NCBI RefSeq assembly: GCF_036711975.1
Contig: NC_091968.1
Coordinates: 9,920,001 to 9,984,000, forward strand
Length of the DNA: 64,000 nt
Direction: 5' to 3'
Source of the DNA: Onthophagus taurus
Lineage: Eukaryota > Arthropoda > Insecta > Coleoptera > Scarabaeidae
Shown: positions 59,505-64,000 of the stretch, one piece after another
Numbering within the stretch: the first letter of the stretch is position 1
Layout of the letters: every line of letters starts with the position of its first letter
The notes under the pieces: generated by a model
What the model was told of the DNA's origin: nothing
The model's database searches: none
What the model saw: the letters and a program-made list of their open reading frames with translations, nothing else
Position numbers and translations under genes: made by a program

Positions 59505-61362
59505 CATCCTGCACTCTTATTTCCGCTCTTACATGTTTTCAACCTAATAATCAAAAACTCTGAATTTCCAAAGATATGGAAATTAAGCAGGATTTGCTTG
59601 GTTTACAAGAAGGGAGATAAATGCTGTGTAGTGAATTAAATAGACCAATAGCCATCATCAATAACTTTGCAAAGCTATTTGAACAAATTGTAGCATCCAA
59701 AATTAAATTCAACACTAAGGCACGAATGGCGGAATGTCAGCATGGTTTCCACAGAGGTAAATCTGCTAACACTAACCTACTAAGTTTTGCTCAATATTTA
59801 TCTGCCACACTGGACCGTCGTGGACAAATTGATGTAGTTTACACTTTTATCACATTTATCACGGGCATTTGACTGTTTGGATCTTTGGTTGTTGACGATG
59901 AAACTGGAGAGATTTGGTTGCGATTGTAGACAGTACGTTGAACTGGGTGGTGTTTAATCTGGGTATATAAACGTAACTAGTGGCGTACCTCAGGGTTCCA
60001 TTCTGGGCCTTCTACTATTTAATGTCTTTATGAACGATTTGCCCGCGTGCTTCACTACAGGTGCACTTCTTTACGCAGATGATTTCAAATTATTTATCAC
60101 TACTGGTAGTGAACGAGACTGTTTATCGCTTCAGTTAGACCTGGACAGGCTTTCTATATGGTGTACAACAGATTGTTCCTAAATACATCCAAGTGTCAGG
60201 TGATGACATACAACCAGAAAAGGAACGTTGTGTACTATGACTATAGGATTGGGACGGATCATCTATCGAGTATTTCTACTGTGAAGAACCTTGGGATATG
60301 GTTTGATGCATTTTGACTTTTAGCGAACATATTAACAAAGTGTCGGCTAGTGCCCTTAAAACATTGGGTTTTGTTACTAGAAATAGCTTAGAGTTTGCAG
60401 ACATCAAAACAGTAGCAAACTTGAATACTGCTATAACGTTTGGTCTCCGACTTTTTTGATATACATCGCCACCATAGAAAAGTACAACGTAAGTTCATTA
60501 AGCTAAGTTTCCACATGCACGGATCATCATAGCTGAATCATAGCTGAATTGGCAGAATGATAACTGAAATGATGAAGAAAACAGTTCCTAATTTTGACGA
60601 AACCTCCGGCAAAATCTTCGTAAATAGCATCAAGCACATCACACGTTTTGGCAAACGATACATATATTGCAAGGATGTAAAAGAATCTCCGGAGGCCAAA
60701 AATCTTAAAGTTGCTTGCAGTTTTACGTGAGCTCGAATCGCATCTATCATATGTATATGTTGTTTTTGTATTTTAGAGGATACTTGCCTCAACAAAAACA
60801 TGAAACTCTTCAGTCAGTTAAATGATTAAAAAATGCTTCCTGATCTTTATGGCATAATTCTCTAATTAAAGTACTAGACGCACCTAGGTTATTTCTACGA
60901 TCCACGATCTAACCCAGCAACTACGTTTTCGCTTTTTTTTGTTAATAACGTGTGCAGATTCAAGGAGCACATTTGGACTACCACATTGATGCCAGCGCGA
61001 AGTACATCACTTGACGCTATTTTTATGACTGTGCCAGTACACAATTATAACATTATATGGAAACAACTTCTGGCGCCATCTAATTGGCGCCACTAAACTT
61101 GCTTCGTACTGGTGCCAGTAATCCATGCATGTGGAAACTTAGCTTTAGATTCATACATTTTCTGGAGTTTGGTTACTATCCGCCTCGCGGTGAATTGAAC
61201 TATCCGGCCTTATTAATATTCTGTGTTTTTGATGTAGTTACCCCAAGTCATGCTAATACTAACATAGGTTTTAATTCTCCCATTAATAATATATGTGTCT
61301 ACTACTTTAATATTACTTTAAATTTTTCTGCGTACATTTCACTTTCAAAACTTAAGGTTTAA
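59505..61362 (+). pseudogene. LINE reverse transcriptase, interrupted by a Harbinger element
   Basis: SEFPKIWKLSRICLVYKKGD (59550), RPIAIINNFAKLFEQIVASK, ECQHGFHRGKSANTNLLSFA (59740), VVYTFIT (motif A eroded), VPQGSILG and LLYADDFKLFITTG (YADD, about 60075), FLNTSKCQVMTYN, LGIWFDA and HRHHRKVQRKFI (60490). After the inserted element it resumes at 61147: RFIHFLEFGYYPPRGELNYP, to a stop at 61360. Multiple frameshifts; dead. Confidence 0.85.
60501..61144 (-). mobile_element. 644-bp PIF/Harbinger element with TTA target duplication
   Basis: Inverted ends AGCTAAGTTTCCACATGCA. TTA on both sides (60498-60500, 61145-61147), the Harbinger hallmark. The minus strand carries the N-terminal part of a Harbinger transposase: STLIRELCHKDQEAFFNHL (about 60880), then IRAHVKLQATLRFLASGDSF, then TSLQYMYRLPKRVM (about 60740-60630). 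The catalytic DDE part is deleted, so it is nonautonomous. Confidence 0.88.
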
Positions 61363-61364
61363 CT

Positions 61365-61714
61365 AATATTATCCCAGTTTGGGAACAATGTATTTCCCTT
61401 GGGATCCGCATTGTTCCTGACATTTTTCAACGCTGTCCTGGCCTACAACAACATTTTCCTCATTATCCGTTAACATAATAATCACATGGTATCATGTTAA
61501 CTTTCTTTGATGTAGTCGTTTTTGATATTGGCAAACAACATCACAACACCTCTTAACATTATTATTGATGCATCTCAACCCAACCTAACCAAACCGAACT
61601 CAACCCAACCCAACATGCCTAACATCACTCAACATTATTATTGATGCATCTCAACCTAACCTAACCCAACCCAACCCAAAAGAATAGAACTCCCCAAAGC
61701 TGACGAGTTCATAT
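61365..61714. repeat. Right arm, inner part: CTCAACCCAACC-type repeats
   Basis: ATTATTGATGCATCTCAACC and CAACCCAACCTAACC repeats, the inverted counterpart of 56590-56730. Confidence 0.7.
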
Positions 61715-63060
61715 CAATACATTAAATCCCGCGCCTCGCCCGCAAGCAAACTCGGCGATTTGAGGCGAAATCGTTTCTTATATATCTTAGTAAAGATACA
61801 AAGTTTTTTATAAAAAGACGTTTATTCTCAAACCGCCGAGGTCGCTTACGGGCGAGGCGGTAGAATCTTCTAAGTGGACGATTTCGTGTTGAATAACCAA
61901 ATCTAGCGAATCGCCCGCAAGCGACCTCGGCGATTTGAGCTAAAATCGCTCCTTATATATCTTAGTAAAGATACAAAGTCTCTTATAAGAAGACATTTAT
62001 TTTAACCGCCGAGGTCGCATGCGGGCGAGGCGCTAGAATCTTCTGAGTGGACGATTTCGTGATGAATAACCAAATTTAGCGCCTCGCCCGCAAGCGACCT
62101 CGGCGATTTTAGCGGAAATCGTTCCTTATTATCTTAGTAAAGACACAAAGTTTCTTATAAGAAGACATTTATTGTCAAACCGCCTAGGTCGCTTGTGGAT
62201 GAGGCGCTAGAATCTTCTGAGTGGACGATTTCGTGTTAAATTAAAAAATGTAGCGCCCCGCCCGCAAGCGACCTCGGCGATTTGAGTAGAAATCGTTTCT
62301 TATATATCTTAGTAAAGATACAAAGTTTCTTATAAGAAGACATTTATTCTCAAATCGCCGAGGTCGTTTACGGGCGAGGCGCTAGAATCTTCTAAGTGGA
62401 CGATTTCGTGTTGAATAACCAAATGTAGCGCCTCGTCCGCAAGCGACCTCGGCGATTTGAGCTAAAATCGCTCCTTATATATCTTAGTAAAGATACAAAG
62501 TTTCTTATAAGAAGACATTTATTGTCAAACCGCCTAGGTCGCTTGCGGATGAGGCGCTAGAATCTTATAAGTGGACGATTTCGTGTTAAATTAAAAAATG
62601 TAGCGTCCCGCCCGCAAGCGACCTCGACGATTTGAGTAGAAATCGTTTCTTATATATCTTAGTAAAGATAAAAAGTTTCTTATAAGAAGACATTTATTCT
62701 CAAATCGCAGAGGTCGTTTACGGGCGAGGCGCTAGAATCTTCTAAGTGGACGATTTCGTGTTGAATAACCAAATGTAGCGCCTCGCCCGCAAGCGACCTC
62801 GGCGATATGAGGCGACATCGTTCCTTATATATCTTAGTAAAGATGCCAAGTCCCTTATAAGAAGACATTTACTTTCACTCCGCCGAGGTTGCTTTGCAAG
62901 CGATGCTCTGGACTTTATATATCAATACGAAATCGTCAGCTTTTGACGGCTCTAACCTCGGATTTGAGGCGAACCCGTTTTTTTTTTATCTTGGTAGAGA
63001 TACAAAGCTTTTCCTAAAAAGATATTGACCTCTGCGATTTGAGGCCCACCTTTATATTAA
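61715..63060. repeat. S satellite array, 175-bp units each an inverted repeat
   Basis: The landmark GCGCCTCGCCCGCAAGCGAC and variants recur at about 61731, 61906, 62079, 62253, 62429, 62603 and 62779: a period of about 175. Each unit pairs this with its complement around a spacer containing GTGGACGATTTCGTGTTGAA. From 62079 two spacer types alternate (GAATAACCAAATGTAG versus TTAAATTAAAAAATGTAG), so the higher-order period is about 350. Confidence 0.9.
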
Positions 63061-63560
63061 AGGTGGGCCTTCCAAAGTGTTTTGGCGTCATTCTATATAT
63101 TTTCCATCATCTAATGACATCTTCTCTGGTATTATTGAACATCATTACTAATACATCTCAATATTATTCCTGATAACCTTCAATATTATTATTATTATTA
63201 TTATCGCTGGTCTTCCTCAGCATTCTGTATGGAATTCTTCTACATTATCCCTGGCATTTTCCAACTCTATACTGATATCTCCCAACATCTTGCGATATCA
63301 TTCATAGCCTCATCAATGTTGTTTACGGCATTTCTGAACATCATCACTCAATATCTTTCCTACTACTTAGAACATCCACAACAGGGTTAGCCCTAGCATA
63401 CTAAACTTTAGAGTCATCTGCCACTATGTCAAACATATCAAGAATCCTAACCGTTCGGTGCGATTTTTTAAAATATACGTGGTACAGATACAGGTTGAAT
63501 ATAAGAAATGATAAAGAATATTCGAAAGAATTCAAAATCTACCTGTAAATGAATCAGAAA
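63060..63560. repeat. Right arm, outer part
   Basis: Inverted counterpart of 53094-53717, ending AAATGAATCAGAAATC. Contains a (TAT)n run near 63190 and AGGTGGGCC flanking a 63045-63070 palindrome. Confidence 0.8.
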
Positions 63561-64000
63561 TCTTATAAAGCAACAACAAGAACTAACACTAGACCGAGAA
63601 CTAGAAATTAACTAGATAATACTGTAGATAAATTCAAGTTATAATTAAGATTTTTTTTCGGTTCAATTGGCACATCGACACCTTCGACACGAACACCATC
63701 AAATCTGCGGGTTTAAAAGGGATAATTCCGTGTTCGTGATGTCCCAAACGAACCGAGGATCGGTTTTCGTGTGAATCGCTTTAAAATTTACGATTTCTGT
63801 TGGTTACAATGAAAAGAAAACATCTGGTTATAAGTTTGCATTAATCAACACAAAATTTCCTTCGAAGATTTTATTTCTTTACTTTACTCCATCATTTTTG
63901 TTAAGAGGAATAAAAAATAAGCTGACAGATGCAATGTAGCACGTGGATCAAGGATGGACGTTTCTGCAAAAAAACCCTCTAGAGTTAGTCTTAACATGCG
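63561..64000. other. Flank: hairpin-family fragment, then single-copy-looking DNA
   Basis: AAGAACTAACACTAGACCGA at 63580-63605 is a one-arm fragment of the hairpin family directly beside the foldback end. After it (63640-63800) the sequence is GC-richer with no recognisable gene to the window end. Confidence 0.4.

Larger units (their letters stand above)
53094..63560. mobile_element. Giant foldback-like element with inverted arms of about 2 kb
   Basis: Left arm (53094-54165, continuing 56262-56960 after a LINE) is an inverted copy of the right arm (63560 back to about 61365). Shared order from outside in: GATTTCTGATTCATTTA, ATTCAACCTGTATCTGTA-like block, loose ATGTTG/GATATC repeats, CCAGCGATAATA, AAGGTTATC, GAGATGTATTAGT, GGGCCTCAAATCG, then the CGAGGTCGCTTGCGGGCGAG satellite, then TTGGGTTGAGATACATCAAT. 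The loop (about 56960-61365) holds unrelated DNA and LINE pieces. Architecture resembles Drosophila Foldback elements. No encoded transposase identified. Confidence 0.8.

Noticed and set aside
61715..63060. Regular repeats reminiscent of a CRISPR array
   Set aside because: Eukaryotic context, units contain inverted repeats, spacers are not unique, no cas genes.

Overview
This is a repeat-rich insect nuclear genome window, possibly from a beetle. Evidence for an insect: an ortholog of the gap gene Krüppel, spliced genes with short GT-AG introns, and many relics of insect-type Tc1/mariner, hAT, PIF/Harbinger, pogo/Tigger, Ty3/gypsy and non-LTR elements. The order assignment is a guess. Coding density is very low. 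Three host genes can be supported; nearly everything else is mobile DNA in various states of decay, plus satellites.

Host genes. (1) A minus-strand gene for a 415-residue Arg/Ser/Pro-rich, probably nuclear protein. Its first coding exon (14656-14752) is separated by an 8.9-kb transposon-filled intron from exons at 5652-5778, 4797-5538 and 4458-4739. (2) Rad1 (16139-16980, plus strand, one 50-bp intron), a subunit of the 9-1-1 DNA-damage clamp. It diverges from gene 1 across a roughly 1.1-kb intergenic region. (3) Krüppel (40016-41188, minus strand), with five zinc fingers and a PEDLSM corepressor motif; a 5' UTR exon ends at 41525.

Layout. 1-4.3 kb: broken Tc1-like, LINE and gypsy pieces. 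4.4-16 kb: gene 1, whose intron holds a 264-bp MITE, Harbinger and mariner relics, a minus-strand LINE, a deleted gypsy element and a cascade of nested hAT/MITE insertions. 16.1-17 kb: Rad1. 18.2-23.5 kb: three LINE fragments, a 173-bp satellite that splits one of them, and a hammerhead-ribozyme-like motif. 25.5-29.8 kb: two TIR-bounded Tc1-type elements. 29.8-34 kb: mostly nothing recognised, plus a CCAGT-rich foldback cluster. 34.1-38.4 kb: duplicated repeat blocks, a hAT (ZBED5-like) relic and clusters of TAGAACTAACACTAG hairpins. 38.4-41.7 kb: Kr. 42-45.2 kb: three tandem copies of a gypsy RNase H/integrase fragment. 46.9-50 kb: LINE relic, more hairpins and GT-rich tandem repeats carrying two copies of a TA-flanked MITE. 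53.1-63.6 kb: a 10.5-kb foldback-like structure whose two arms are inverted copies rich in an internally palindromic satellite, with LINEs and a Harbinger element inside it.

Most notable observations: the giant foldback element, the hairpin repeat family linked to pogo/Tigger-like ends, the hammerhead-like RNA, and insertion histories that can be read directly from target-site duplications. All calls come from reading the sequence. Family names for LINE clades are approximate.
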